Shown here piece after piece: positions 51,860 through 64,000 of a DNA stretch of 64,000 nucleotides. Positions within the stretch are counted from its first letter, which is position 1. Each line of letters begins with the position of its first letter. Position numbers and translations under genes: made by a program. The notes under the pieces are model-generated. The model worked only from the letters and a program-made list of their open reading frames with translations. It made no database searches and had not been told where the DNA came from. Where the stretch lies: contig OY848918.1 in the NCBI GenBank assembly GCA_963693285.1, positions 1,867,501-1,931,500 of the forward strand, given 5' to 3'. This DNA comes from Xestospongia muta (Eukaryota > Porifera > Demospongiae > Haplosclerida > Petrosiidae).

Positions 51860-52195
51860 AAATTAATGGAGTTGGTCTTCACTTCTACCCTCTAAACACT
51901 AAACATGAACTATACACAGCAACTCACTACTTACTGTTAAAGTATTCTGTTATGTTATGTTATAATGTTGTTCCAATTTCCTTCATTGTCAAAACATTCT
52001 CTTCATAACTATGTAGTTATTTGTAGATATTTGTACCTAGACTGATTGTCTACAACAAAGAATGTTTACAAAATGTTTCGTAATAACCCAAATCTACCAG
52101 CTAAAGTGTCTATGATATTATACTATCTGTATATGTGAAAACAACAAACTTTATTATGATATGTGGAGATATCAATCATTAATACAAAACAATAG

Positions 52196-52227
<32 letters not shown>

Positions 52228-53429
52228 ATAGCTGTAGTATTCTCTTTGCACACATTATAGTGACAAGGAGAAAAGATAATTTATAAGAAATTGGCCAACA
52301 TGTAATAATGAAATCAGGTCTCAATTATAATTGAAGAATGTCTATAGAATGATGGGAAAACCCCATTCTTTCAGTATTGATTGAGTTAATTACATGATAA
52401 TGATTTGATGTTGACTTGTTTTGGACTTAACACTTCTCCTGCAACACCTACTTCAACAATTGTTATGTTAATTAATAATATTGACGTTCGACTTACTAAT
52501 GGATCACGCTTGTATACAGATATGGATAATGGAGTATAACAGATGACATTTGTCAGCAATGATGTCATAAAGATGCAATGTGTTTATGATATAGTTATTA
52601 CAATTATGTCAAATGATGTAATAGTAAATGTAGTAAATTGTAATAGAAGGAATGTGCTGTAGAGGCAGTTGATATAATATTTAGAATGGATGGAAATATG
52701 AGTAAATTATTTTAGGGGACAGTTATGATATTTTCTCTGTTAACCTGAGCTATTGTTTTATTAAACATGAAAACATTGGATCATAAGATGGATGGATAGG
52801 CAACCAATGAATGAACAACAGATCAATTTGGCAGCTCATTATTATAATATTTTAATTATGGTAACATAAGTGAAACAATTAATTAATGACAATATTTACT
52901 TCCTGTTCTGTTGTAGTTCTAATATCCAATAAATGAGGACTGTGGAAGTTATGTTAATTGATGGTCTTGATATGAGCCACATGCCAGTGCTGCTAGCTAG
53001 AATGGACACTCAAGAAATTAAAAACTGAAGATCAAATGATATATGGCAACTCTGACATGTCCATCTTTGTAAGTCACACATACTGAGCCCCACCCATGTA
53101 ATTTTTAAAATAAATGAGCCCCACCCATGTATATTTCATTACTATTAGTAGTTATTAAAAGCAGCTACAAGGTTAACTTTGTATTATAAATATAAATGTT
53201 ATATTAAACACTTCATAAGGGGTCATCATGACCAGTGATGTTGGTAGTATAATAGTATCATTAACTTAATAGATTGTAATAATTATTATTATACAAAGTA
53301 CAAGCAAAATATTAACATAAGTATATATATATAATGTGTTTTAAATAATATATATGGGTTCATAAATAGTAAATACCATTACATTTGGTCTGTATATGGT
53401 ACAATTAACAGTTGAGTCAGTTATATTCT
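51860..53429. other. Spacer between F1 and the second E/F unit
   Basis: No exon seen. It has a TA microsatellite near 52198-52219 and a ~400-base segment (52450-52870) inverted relative to unit 2. From 53110 it contains the ATGAGCCCCACCCATG block that opens units 2 and 3. Confidence 0.55.
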
Positions 53430-53880
53430 GAATGAATCTGTTGAAAATCAATTTTAAGTCTTCATAGTTTTAACAAACACTACTTACCTATACTAGTAGT
53501 TAATGTATAGCATTACCAGAGGAAGTAGTAGTATCAACAATGTAGTGATAGATATAATTGTAGTCATATCAACTTAAAATGTAACTACTGCTCTAATACT
53601 TGAGGTAGAATTGTTGGTTTTGAGAGAGTTGTTGTGATGGTTACTATCAAATTAGAAGAAGACCTTGAATTGAGGCTAGTTGCAAAGGAAACAGAATACA
53701 CGAGGGATTTGGGGAAGGTAAAGTACAAGAAGAAGATGATAGACAATCATTGTCTTGTTTAGGATTTATATTATTGTTAACTGGACAATTATATTACTTT
53801 GTATTTTGATAATTACAGGTTTGCTGTACTGGTAGTGAATATTTAAACAGAGACAATTGGCTGACTCTGATTATAGTAGA
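53430..53880 (-). pseudogene. D-like relic (stalk and end of the CxC domain) in unit 2
   Basis: Minus-strand sequence resembles the stalk exon and the last part of domain exon 2 of gene D, with a donor-like CTTACCT and the GTTTGCTGTACTG stretch parallel to GTTTACTGTACTG at 46254. Frames are broken throughout. Also present in unit 3 at about 60740-61190, so it predates that duplication. Confidence 0.5.
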
Positions 53881-55024
53881 AGTATAGTAGTTAGTAACCA
53901 GTAGAATAAGAGCAATATATAGCAGTAAAGTAGGAGGAGTACACCTATCATCTATTTGAGCTTGTACTAAATGTTTTGATTGAATACGAAAAAGTCGATT
54001 TTGATAATTTCACAAACTCACTTGTATCTACTGAAATAGTTGTTATAAAACCAACACTAATACTAGATATAGTTGTGGTAGGTTCAGCAGGAATATTTGA
54101 GGTAAGAGTGGTGGTTACAGAAAGTTGTTATGACAACTAGTTGTCAAATTAGAACAAGAGGAATTGTTGGTAATGGAAGATAGAATAAGAAAAGAACTCA
54201 CTACATTTGATGTCAACAACGAAGATGAAGACGAGAGAAATAGAGACAATGATAGAAAGGATGACAAGAAGGGAAAAGCAACAATAATAATAAAGTAGTG
54301 GAAGGTAAAAGATATGTGGGAGACTGAAAAGGCAATGGAGAGGATGACATACAATTACTGTTTGGTTCTAAAAGATTTAATGAAGTCATAATGTATTAAT
54401 AGTAAACATCAAATAATACCTTGTATATTGATAACTACTGGTCAACTATATTGGATTGTACTATCATTGATATCAATAGTGGAAACAAAACAATTAATGG
54501 TTCTGTAATTGTTTGAAGTATATGATCAGTACAGGTCATTGTTCCAGTATTATAGACTGTTGGTATACATGTAGATCCAAGCTATAGTAATACTTGAGCA
54601 CCATTTTATCAAAACCTTTCTTAAAGTGAAGCAGATGCTGTGCATCCATAAGTTGCATTGACCATATCTCCTGATGACATATACATGATCATGTCAGTGC
54701 ATAGTAGCCCAATAGTTTTTGTCACTTGATGAGATATTTTATCTGAAAAAATGTAATAATTATAAAAATTGTCATTGATATATTTTAACATTAACAATAA
54801 TAATTATTTCAACTATGTAAGTATCATCTATTAATAAACAGATATAGTACAACACTTAGTTGTGGTTAGTTTTGTCACTACTACTACAGTTCACTGTAGT
54901 CTTCCTTCCTTCCTTCCTTTCTCAATTATTATTTTAACAAGAAGCCCACTAACTTACATCTGTCATCAAACAGACCACTTCCTATACACATTGTAGTAAT
55001 GAAGAAAAGCTGTAGAAAACCCAT
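53881..55024 (-). pseudogene. Eb: decayed D-like receptor
   Basis: Exon 1 (55024-54958) is intact with a signal peptide and donor. Exon 2 starts at 54742 but the first codon gives Tyr instead of Cys, the CGC pair is YGC, and TAA follows at 54623-54621, at the same place as the TGA of Ea. Stalk and membrane traces continue to about 53881. Maximum product 62 residues. Confidence 0.75.
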
Positions 55025-55743
55025 AGTTTACTTTATTATTCCAAAGTCTGAACTAATTTCTGTTGAGATCATCTCTTTACATTTACGTGATCAAAAGATG
55101 GTTCTCTTCTCACTTTATTTAATAATAAACAGGCTATAAAAACTAGGGAAATTTCTCCAATATGTTCTTGCATAAAGACTAGCTGAGAAACCCATACTTG
55201 ATTTGTTCACAAATGCAAATAGCTTGTCCTAGAGTTTATAGTCACTCTAATAATAAGTGTTACCTAATTTGCCATTGTTGTGTAGTGTTGATGATGCTTT
55301 ATGATGTCATTGCTTTTTGATAATTTTATCCAAAATGTGTTATTATGAGTGATGACAAGTTGATTATAGTGCAGGGATAATGGCAAAACACATCACCATA
55401 TTGGAGTGTATTATGACTAACAATAAACTTTGTTTATTAAACAAAACATCGTATTAAACAACAACATAATTGATTGATGACATCTGAAATAATTACTAAC
55501 TTTATTGTTATAAGTTTACACACAGTACAAGACAAGTGATCTAGCTGGAGGGGATCAAGAATGGACAATCTAGAGTGAACTAGCCATCTCTTGCTTGTTG
55601 TCAGTGCTTTTGTAATCTAGTCTTTTTTATAAATATTGAAAATCACTTCATTGTCGGCTGTCTCAGCTGAGATTGTACTGGTAATAAAAGAGGATGATGG
55701 TGAATTAATATATACAGGATTATAGGCATTTATATGGACTCTC

Positions 55744-57562
55744 TTACCCTTTGTCATTGTGTGTCCTGCCAGGGTGTTCATTTAAGTTAAAAGATTGGTA
55801 GTGTTTATTGATACGCCACTGCACCAAACAGAAGCCCCACCCAAAGATAGCAAAGAAAATCATTACTGTTAGTAAGACCACCAGTGTAGAGACAGTAGAC
55901 TTCACTTGGGGATATTCAAAAGGTTCAATATTTGGCATAACACAGCCTATGTAGAAAAGGAAACACATTACTGATGTTAATACGGTATTACATATATAAG
56001 CAAGCTAGGTGGCTATAAGCTGTACAATAATACACTACATATTGTCCTACAAAATAATTGATGTCTTGTAAAGTTCCCTGTAATAACCACATAAAATAAC
56101 TAGATACATGAGTCACATCAAATTAGTCTGATAAAATAAGTATACATTAGAAGTAACAATGACAACAATTATTGTTTATTCGCTATGTGATCAAAAGACT
56201 ATTAATTTCCTGTTGTTGAGCTGGCAATAGCAGAAGAATGAGTTAGAACAGATGCAACAGTTAGAAGTGTTGATGTAACAGTTACAGTATTAAGTGAAGT
56301 AATGTCATTAGTTGATAAGGATGAGGGAGAGCTATATACAAATGTTGACAAAGGACTCTTAAAACTGTCATTGAAATGTGATGATATACTACTATATAAT
56401 AGCTTGTTACCATTTGTGAAAGACTGTGAGGGAGACTGTGAGGGAGACTGTGAGGAAGACTGCGAGGGAAACTGTGAGGGAGACTGTGAGGGAGACTCTG
56501 AGGGAGACTGTGAGGTAGATAGTAAGACAGATTGTGAAGGAGACAGTGAGAATGACTTTGAGGGAGATAGTGAGGGAGACTGTGAGGAGGTCGGTGAAGG
56601 AAATGGAGAGGAAATTGTTGGTTCCTCTGTTGATGAGAAAAGAGACTAGTAATCAAATAAAAGGTACAAGTCTTGTCAGCAGTTTTAAACCACATATTGC
56701 TATTAATATAATGTATAGATAATGTTGCATAAAATTCCCATATGTTGTTAAAGGGCTTCATAGTATGTATGAATAGTATTGTTTAGCAATTATATTAAGA
56801 ATATTTCATGATTCACGTTTATTTATCTAGTCTGAAACTGTAACTTGACTTTTCTTTGCAAGCATTTGTTATTAAATATTAATGATAGATGGACAAATAG
56901 GTAGATGGAGTTATGAATGAATGAATGATACATGAATGGATAAATGAATATATAAAATAGATTTCTAACCTTTCACATCTATCTTTATTACTTTGCTATA
57001 CACTTCAATAATGTGGTTAAAACCCCATAAAGTATTCTGCTCTCCTTGCATTTCTGATTTACATTGGAACACATACACACCAACTTTATGAAATACAACA
57101 GTCAAATTGTAAATGATAGGACCTTTTAAGATACTTTTCTCATCATTACATTGAACCAAGCTAGGACAATTAGTGGTACAAGTATCATTAGCTAAATATT
57201 TTCTTTGGTTTACACTCTCAACAAAACGATTGTTAGAGTATTCTGTGTTATTGTACAGCCACTTTAAACTGCCACATACACTCTGACATTGGAAGTCCAG
57301 TGTTGTACCTACTATAACTTTAAGTTGATAGTTGTTACTTGGGATAGTAACAGTAGCTGTGAAAAGAAGTTTAAATGAAGATGTTATTATATTGAGTTAT
57401 TTACTATGTAAACAAGTTAATGTTCTTGTACTAACCTGCATTTCCAAACTTTTCAATATTATTACGACATACATCAATGCTGATATTTGTAGCAGAAGTC
57501 ATAGAACATTTGATAAGAGCAACCAACAACAAAAGTAATCTGCTGAACTTGATTGAAGCCAT
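55744..57562 (-). pseudogene. F2: receptor copy with a lost splice donor and an expanded SPSQ stalk
   Basis: Exons 57562-57436 and 57356-56970 (127 and 387 nt, as in F1) keep an open signal peptide and Ig-like domain. Stalk exon 56626-56210 is open and longer, with about a dozen SPSQ-type tetrapeptides coded by a 12-base repeat. Its donor reads GA in place of GT (56209-56208), while F1 and F3 have GTAATT. Membrane exon 55946-55744 is open and ends HPGRTHNDKG-stop. Without the donor, normal splicing into the membrane exon would fail, although a cryptic site cannot be excluded; read-through would give a secreted or truncated form. The downstream NPVY frame seen in F1 persists in part but lacks an acceptor. 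Confidence 0.6.
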
Positions 57563-58328
57563 AATTGATGGAGTTGGTCTTCACTTCTATCTGTTTACAA
57601 AACACCCATAGAAAACACTAAACATAAACTGTACACAGCAACTCACTACCTACTAAGTATTCTGTTATGTTGTGTTATAATGTTGTTCCAATTTCCTGCA
57701 TTGTCAAAACATTCTCTTCATAACTATGTAGTTATTTGTAATTATTTGTAACTAGTCTGATTGTCTACAACAAAATTCTACAAAGGTCACAAATCTTTCC
57801 CAAATAACCCAAAACTACCAGCTGTTCAAATAAATTCGACTTTATAAAATAAACCAATATAGTGTCTATGATATTATACTATCTGTATATATGATAATAA
57901 CAAGCTATATTATGGATGTATGGGGATATCGATAAATGACATGACAAACAGAAAATTATATATATATATATATATATAATACATCAATGTGGTTAATATA
58001 GAGTATGAAATGTGTGTATGAATATAACACATGAATAAAAGAGAAATAGATAAGATATAGATGAATATATCAATTTATGGAATGAGGAATTAATATTTTA
58101 CTAATTATGTATAGATTAGATTTATTAGAAAACGTCAGTATATAACTTATATCTGTGACTAATAGATACAGACAATTATATTGTAAGTAGTTAATATTGA
58201 CATGATCATGAGATGTTGAGTAAGGATGATTAACTATACAATGTCCATGTATGTGAGTTATGATGACAATTTAGCTGTTCATTAGAAAATATAAATTCAA
58301 TTAGATATGGTCATGTTTGTAGTATCCA

Positions 58329-58330
58329 CC

Positions 58331-58365
<35 letters not shown>

Positions 58366-58373
58366 CACACACA
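58329..58373 (+). repeat. (AC)n microsatellite
   Basis: About 22 AC units with one AA interruption, followed by a short GC-rich ATGCACGCTCGCGGG word. Confidence 0.95.
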
Positions 58374-60010
58374 TGCACGCTCGCGGGTGCTATAGTGGCA
58401 AGAAGGAAATACAAAATATTTTGTAGGAAGTCGGCCATCATGTAATAATAAAAATCAGGTCTCAATTATCGTTGATGTATGTCTACAGAATGATGGGAAA
58501 ACCCCATTCTTTCAGTATTGATTGAGTTAACTTGTCATTATTACTTTATTATGACTTATTTTGGACTTAACACTTCTGTTACAACACTATTATATCTCTT
58601 AATTAACCACTTTGCACTTATTATACTGGTATGGCAGACATAGGAGAACCTATAGCTAGAAAAGTAACCAACTGTTATCAGTAAAGATATTAAATATATA
58701 CTATCATATTGATCTGTTTGTCCATTCATCTATCCATCCAATATTTTCATGCTTGATAAAACAATAACTCTAGTTGACAGAGACAAACATCATATAATAT
58801 TCCCTAAGATAATTTACTCATATTACTATTTACTCCAAATGTTGTGTCAAATGCTTTTACAGCACATTCCTTCCAATTATAATTTGCTAACAATTACTAT
58901 TACATCATTTTGATGTATATTTTAATAACTATATAGATCTAAATACATTGCATCTTTATGACATCATTGCTGACAACTGTCATCTATTGATACTCCATTA
59001 TCTATATCTGTATACAAGTGTGATCTATCAGTAAGTCAAACAACAATGTTAGACTAATTAACATACCAGTGGGTAGATAGATACAGCTGTTCTTATGTAA
59101 AGAATACATAAGCCATTTAAATGCCTGAAGCGAAACTATTAATTAGTAACAATATTTACTTCCTGTTCTGTTGTACTTCTAATATCCAATAAATGAGGAC
59201 TGTGGAAATTGATTAATTAATTGATGGTCCTGATATGTGACACATACCAATGCTACTAGCTGGAATGGATACTCAAGAAATTAAGTCGTGTTCTAACTAA
59301 AAAATAATCATCAAATGATACATGGCAACTCCGACATGTCCATCTTTGTAAGTCACACATACTAAACATAGTCAATTAGTCTTATCAGTTGATTTGTTTA
59401 TCTTTGTAATATTATCACACTTCAAAACAAAGACAACATTTCTATTGAATAAAAAACTTACATAGTAAAGTCAACAATTTTAGCAAAAAAATGTAAATAT
59501 AATTGAGTTATTACATGATCTAATTATCCATTAATTTACTTGTTATCTAATTGTTCATTTAATTTTTATTGTATCTGTTTACAAACAAATGATATCATCA
59601 TTGATATAAAGTAAAATTGGTATGTGAGGTCTTAACATACAGGACATAGGCAGGGATGTTGACAGGGGTGGGGAAAGGGAGGTAAGAGGTACAAATTACT
59701 GGGACACTAACAAGTAACAAAGCCCCAAGCCCAAAGGTCTTGAAGATTATTTTTGACTTACAAATATCCATTCTTGTAATTGTTTTATTGGAATATGTAT
59801 CAAAGTTAATTCATTTCATTATACATATATCAGTAAGTATAATATACAATATGTTATACTATTAATACTAACATATCAGACTTCAGAGAAATTTTATACT
59901 GGGGCCCCTACTAGGCTGTGGACATATAGGCATATATAATTGTAAAATTGATCAGTTCATTTAGCCAATATAATCAATGTTATACAGGTTGGACTTAAAG
60001 TAAACACAGT

Positions 60011-60112
60011 CCGGTTTCATTCCTAACATGCTATCAGATTGACTAAACAGTCAAAGTGATAGTACATTAGGAATGTTTAGTCAATCTGTTTGTATGTTAG
60101 GAATGAAAGTGG
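60011..60112. repeat. Long imperfect hairpin
   Basis: TTTCATTCCTAACATGCTAT..CAGATTGACTAAAC is followed, after about 30 bases, by its inverted copy GTTTAGTCAATCTG..ATGTTAGGAATGAAA. The arms are about 36 bases. It could be a foldback element or a structured transcript; it is not present at the matching place in unit 2. Confidence 0.7.
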
Positions 60113-60739
60113 TATGATTTTTATTTTACATGCAACCAGTATAACTATATTTTGGTTAAATCAACCAATCAGTTTTTACAATGATGTACACATATATAAC
60201 AAGTTAGACTTAAATACATGTTAGGGCTTGTGACTTAAAGTTTTAAATTTTATTTGTACATCCTTATTTTATGTACAATATTTGTTAGTCATGCCATTTC
60301 TTAATAGACAATCATAATTATCTAAAATTCTTTAATTTTACTAATTTTTCAAGTAAATGAGCCCCACTCATGTATATTTCATTACTATTAGTAGTTATTT
60401 AAAACAGCAAAAAGGTTAATTTTGTATTATAAATATAAGTGTTATATTAAACACTTCCTAAGGGGGTCATCATGACCAGTGATGTTGTTGGCAGTATAAT
60501 AGTATCATTAACTTAATAGATTGTAATAATTATTATAATGCAAAGAACAAGCAAAATTATTACATGAGTATATATATAATGTGTTATAAATAATAGATAT
60601 CTCTTCATATTATTAGTGCATACAAATAACATATACAGAACAAAACACAATCAGTTACAAGCTGTACAACTGATAGGATCACTACTTAAATTAAATACCA
60701 TTACATTTGATCAGTATATAGTACAATAAACAGTTGAGT

Positions 60740-61190
60740 CAGTTACATTCTGAATGAATCTCTTGAAAATCAATTTTAAGTCCTCATAGTTTTAACAAGC
60801 ACTACTCACCTATACTAGTACTTAATGTATAGCATTACCAGAGGAAGTAATAGTATCAACAATGTAGTACTAGATAGTGTTGTAGTCATATCAACTTAAA
60901 AGGTAATTACTGCTCTAATACTTGAGGTATAATTGTTAGTTTTGAGAGAGTTGTTGTGATGGTTACTATCAAATTAGAAGAAGACCCTGAATTGAGGCTA
61001 GTTGCAAAGGAAACAGAATACACGAGGGATTTGGGGAAGGTAAAGTACAAGAAGAAGATGATAGACAATCATTGTCTGGTTTAGGATTTATATTATTGTT
61101 AACTGGACAATTATATTACTTTGTGTATTGATAATTACAGGTTTGCTGTACTGGTAGTGAGTATTTAAACAGAGACAATTGGCTGACTTT
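60740..61190 (-). pseudogene. D-like relic in unit 3
   Basis: Closely parallel to 53430-53880 in unit 2, with the same broken frames. Confidence 0.5.
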
Positions 61191-61194
61191 GATT

Positions 61195-62393
61195 ATAGTA
61201 GACTATAGTAGTTAGTAACCAGTAGAATAAGAGCAATAACTGTACAACCAATTAATACTACAATTGCCAATAAAGTAGGAGTACACCTATCATCTACTTG
61301 AGCTTGTACAAAATGTTTTGATTGAGTACAAAAAAGTAAATTTTGATAATTTAATGAAATCACTTGTATCTACTGAAGTAAAAATAATTTCTATAAAACC
61401 AACACTAGTACTAGATTTAGTTGTAGTTCACTCAACACTAATACTTGAGGTAAGTGTACAGGTTACAGAAAGTTGTTGTGACAACTAATTGTCAAATTAG
61501 AACAAGAGGAATTGTTGGTCAAGGGAGATGGAATAAGAAAAGAACTTGTTAAATTTGATGTCATCAATGATAATGAAGACAAGAGAAATAGAAACGATGG
61601 CAGGAAGAATGACAGGAAGAGGAAAACAACAATAATGATAATAATGATAGTGGATGGTAAAAGATATGTGGGAGACTAAAAAGGCAATGAGAGGGAGAGG
61701 GTGATGTACAATTACTGTTTGGTTATAAAAGATTTAATCAAGTCATGATGTATTAATAGTAAATATCAAATAATATCTTATATATTGATAACTACTGGTC
61801 AACTATATTGGATTGTACTATCATTGATATCAATGATGGAACAAAGAACAATTAATGGTTCTGTAATTGTTTGAAGTATATCAATACAGCTCATTGTTCC
61901 AGTATTATAGACTGCTTGTATACATGTGAATCTAAGCTATAGTAATACTTGAGCACCATTGTATCAAAACATTTCTTAAAGTGAAGCAGCTGTTGTACAT
62001 CCATAAGTTCCATTGAACATATCTCCTGATGACATATACATGGTCATGTCAGTGCATAGTAGGCCAATAGTATTGTCCCTTGTTAAGTTATTTTACCTGA
62101 AAAAATGTAATAATTATAAAAATTGTCAGTGATTTATTTTAACATTAACAGTAATTATGATTTCAACTATGTAAGTTTCATCTATTAATAAACAAACGTA
62201 GTACAACAGTTAGTTGTGGTTAGTTTTGTCACTACTACTGCAGTTCAATGTAGTACTCTTCCTTCCTTCCTTCCTTCCTTTCTTCCTTTCTCAATTATTA
62301 TTTTAACAAGAAGCCCGCTAACTTACATCTGTCATCAAATAGACCACTTCCTATACACATTGTAGTAATAAAGAAAAGCTGTAGAAAACCCAT
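61195..62393 (-). pseudogene. Ec: most decayed D-like copy
   Basis: Exon 1 (62393-62327) still has ATG, signal peptide and donor. Exon 2 begins at 62096 and stops after four codons (TAA at 62085-62083). Stalk and membrane traces run to about 61195, with GTACACCTATCATC matching the membrane exon start of Ea and Eb. Confidence 0.72.
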
Positions 62394-63112
62394 AGTTTAC
62401 TTTATTATTCCAAAGTCTGAACTAATTTCTGTTGAGATCGTCTCTTTACATTTACGTGATCAAAAGATGCTTCTCTTCTCACTTTATTTAATGATAAAGA
62501 GGCTATAAAAACTAGGGAAATTTCTCCCATATGTTCTTGCATAAAAACTAGCTGAGAAAGCCATACCTGATTTGTGCACAAATGCAAACAGCTTGTCCTA
62601 GAGTTTATAGTCACTCTAATAATAAGTGTTACCTAATTAACTATTATTGTGTAGTGTTGTTGATGATGTTTTATGATGTCATTGATTTTACATAATCGGG
62701 TTTATCCCAAATGTGTTATTATGAGTGGCGACAAGGGGATCATGGTGCAGGGATAATAGCAAAATATATCACCATATTGGAGTGTATTATGAGTAACAAT
62801 AAACTATGTTATATTAAACAAAACATCGTATTAAACCACAACATAATTGATTAATGACATCTGAAACAATTACTAATTTTATTGTTTAATTTTACACACA
62901 TGACAAGTGATCTAGCACAATAGCCAGAGAGGATGGAGGGGATCAAAAAAGGGACAATCTAGAGTGAACTAGTCATCTCTTGTCTGTTGTCAGTGCTTTT
63001 GTAATCTAGTCTATTTCATAAATATTGGAAATCACTTCATTGTTGGCGGTCTCAGCTGAGATTGCACTGGTAATAAAAGAGGATGATGGTATAGCCATTT
63101 AGATGGACTCTC
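62394..63112. other. Spacer between Ec and F3
   Basis: Matches the Ea-F1 and Eb-F2 spacers, including the 3' flank of the F gene. The tail segment corresponding to the NPLY coding part of F1 is partly deleted near 63090. Confidence 0.5.
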
Positions 63113-64000
63113 TTACCCTTTGTCATTGTGTGTCCTGCCAGGGTGTTCATTTAAGTTAATAGATTGGTAGTGTTTATTGATACGCCACTGTACCAAACAG
63201 AAGCCCCACCCAAAGATAGCAAAGAAAATCATTATTGTTAGTAAGACCACCAGTGTAGAGACAGTAGACTTCACTTGGGGATATTCAAAAGGTTCAATAT
63301 TTGGCATAACACAGTCTATATAGAAAAGGAAACATATTACTGATGTTAATATGGTATTACATATATAAGCAAGCTAGGTGGCTATTAGCTGTACAATAAT
63401 ACACTACACACTGTCCTATAAAACAATTGATGTCTTGTAGAGTTCCCTATAATAACCACACAAAATAATTAGATACATGAGTCACATCAAATTGGTCTGA
63501 TAAAATAAGTATACATTAGAAGTAACAATGACAACAGTTATTGTTTATTTACTTTGTCATCCAAAGACAATTACCTTTTTTTGTTGAGCTGGCAATGGCA
63601 GCAGGTGTTATTAGAAGTGTTGTTGTAACAGTTACAGTATTAAGTGAAGTAATGTCATTAGTTGCTATGGATGAGGGAGAGGTATATACAATGTTGACAA
63701 AGGACTCTTAAAACTGACATTAAAATATGATGATATACTACTATATAATAGCTTGTTACCATTTGTGAAAGACTGTGAGGGAGACTGCAAAGGAGACTGC
63801 AAGGGAGACTGTGAGGGAGACTGTGAGGGAGACTCTGAGGGAGACTGTGAGGTAGAAGGTAAGACAGATTGTGAAGGAGACAGTGAGGACGACTTTGAGG
63901 TAGATAGTGAGGGAGACTGTGAGGAGGTCGGTGAAGGAAATGGAGAGGAAATTGTTGGTTTCTCTGTTAATGAGAAAAAAGACTAGTAATCAAATAAAAG
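63113..64000 (-). pseudogene. F3: third F receptor copy, frameshifted stalk, cut by the window end
   Basis: Membrane exon 63315-63113 is open (STLVVLLTIMIFFAIFGWGF, ending HPGRTHNDKG-stop), nearly identical to F2. Stalk exon 63963-63575 keeps both splice sites but is 389 nt where phase 1-1 needs a multiple of three. Compared with F2 one A is missing in the ATACAAATGTTG stretch (63690 region), and the shifted frame meets TAG soon after. The Ig and signal-peptide exons lie beyond 64000. Either a pseudogene or a sequencing error. Confidence 0.65.

Larger units (their letters stand above)
57563..60739. other. Spacer between units 2 and 3
   Basis: No exon seen. It contains a TA run (57956-57979), an AC microsatellite (58329-58373), the counterpart of the inverted block (about 58690-59060), a stretch unique to this unit with GGGG-rich words (59650-59930), a hairpin (60011-60112) and the ATGAGCCCCACTCATG block from 60358 that opens unit 3. 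Confidence 0.5.

Noticed and set aside
56302..56649. Plus-strand acidic protein with CEGDSEGD repeats (also 50649-50870 and 63753-63986)
   Set aside because: Antisense of the SPSQ stalk exon of the F genes. The minus strand has splice sites, domain context and conserved phase.
62405..62614. Minus-strand 69-codon frame upstream of Ec
   Set aside because: Not conserved as an open frame in the Ea and Eb flanks, and no splice context.

Overview
The window looks like AT-rich nuclear DNA of an early-branching animal. Genes are split into many short exons with canonical GT..AG junctions. They encode single-pass receptors with signal peptides, immunoglobulin (Ig), fibronectin type III (FN3) and Ser/Thr-rich stalk exons. 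The intergenic DNA is full of GA/CT microsatellites, foldback elements and tandem segmental duplications. A demosponge is my best guess. That is an inference, because no rRNA, mitochondrial or other marker gene is present. All gene models below were built by hand from splice-site phase and have no transcript support.

Layout. (1) 1-850: the 3' part of a minus-strand receptor gene, with a frameshift. (2) 2341-13515: a 5.25-kb tandem duplication. Each unit carries a minus-strand Ig/FN3 receptor gene (A1, A2) sharing a ~200-bp divergent promoter with a plus-strand paralogue. In unit 1 the plus-strand gene (B1) is cut off and frameshifted. In unit 2 it runs out of the repeat as an intact 662-residue receptor (B2, 12989-15817) whose tail has two NPxY motifs and an SH3-type proline motif. 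(3) 16064-27818: a six-exon, 588-codon gene whose first exon has the cysteine pattern and membrane segments of the Kar5/GEX1/Brambleberry nuclear-fusion family. A palindromic RFX-type X-box lies just upstream, and its introns hold a 39-bp minisatellite broken by a hAT transposon remnant. (4) 28768-30532: minus-strand receptor C1. (5) 31506-41713: a second copy of the block formed by the 3' half of the nuclear-fusion gene plus the C gene. The nuclear-fusion copy is dead and the receptor copy (C2) is intact. (6) 45598-46826: minus-strand receptor D, a relative of C. (7) about 47.9-64.0 kb: three tandem units, each with a dead D-like gene (Ea, Eb, Ec) and an F receptor with one Ig-like domain (F1, F2, F3). 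F1 appears functional, F2 has lost a splice donor, and F3 has a frameshift and leaves the window.

Taken together, this is a birth-and-death cluster of cell-surface receptors around a gamete or zygote nuclear-fusion gene. The receptors share one plan: signal peptide, one to four small extracellular domains on phase-1 exons, stalk, membrane helix, short tail. No ligand or pathway can be read from the sequence. A role in self/non-self recognition is a hypothesis based on architecture and copy turnover. A second pattern covers the whole window: every long GA/CT tract is oriented so that its pyrimidine strand lies just upstream of a 3' splice site.
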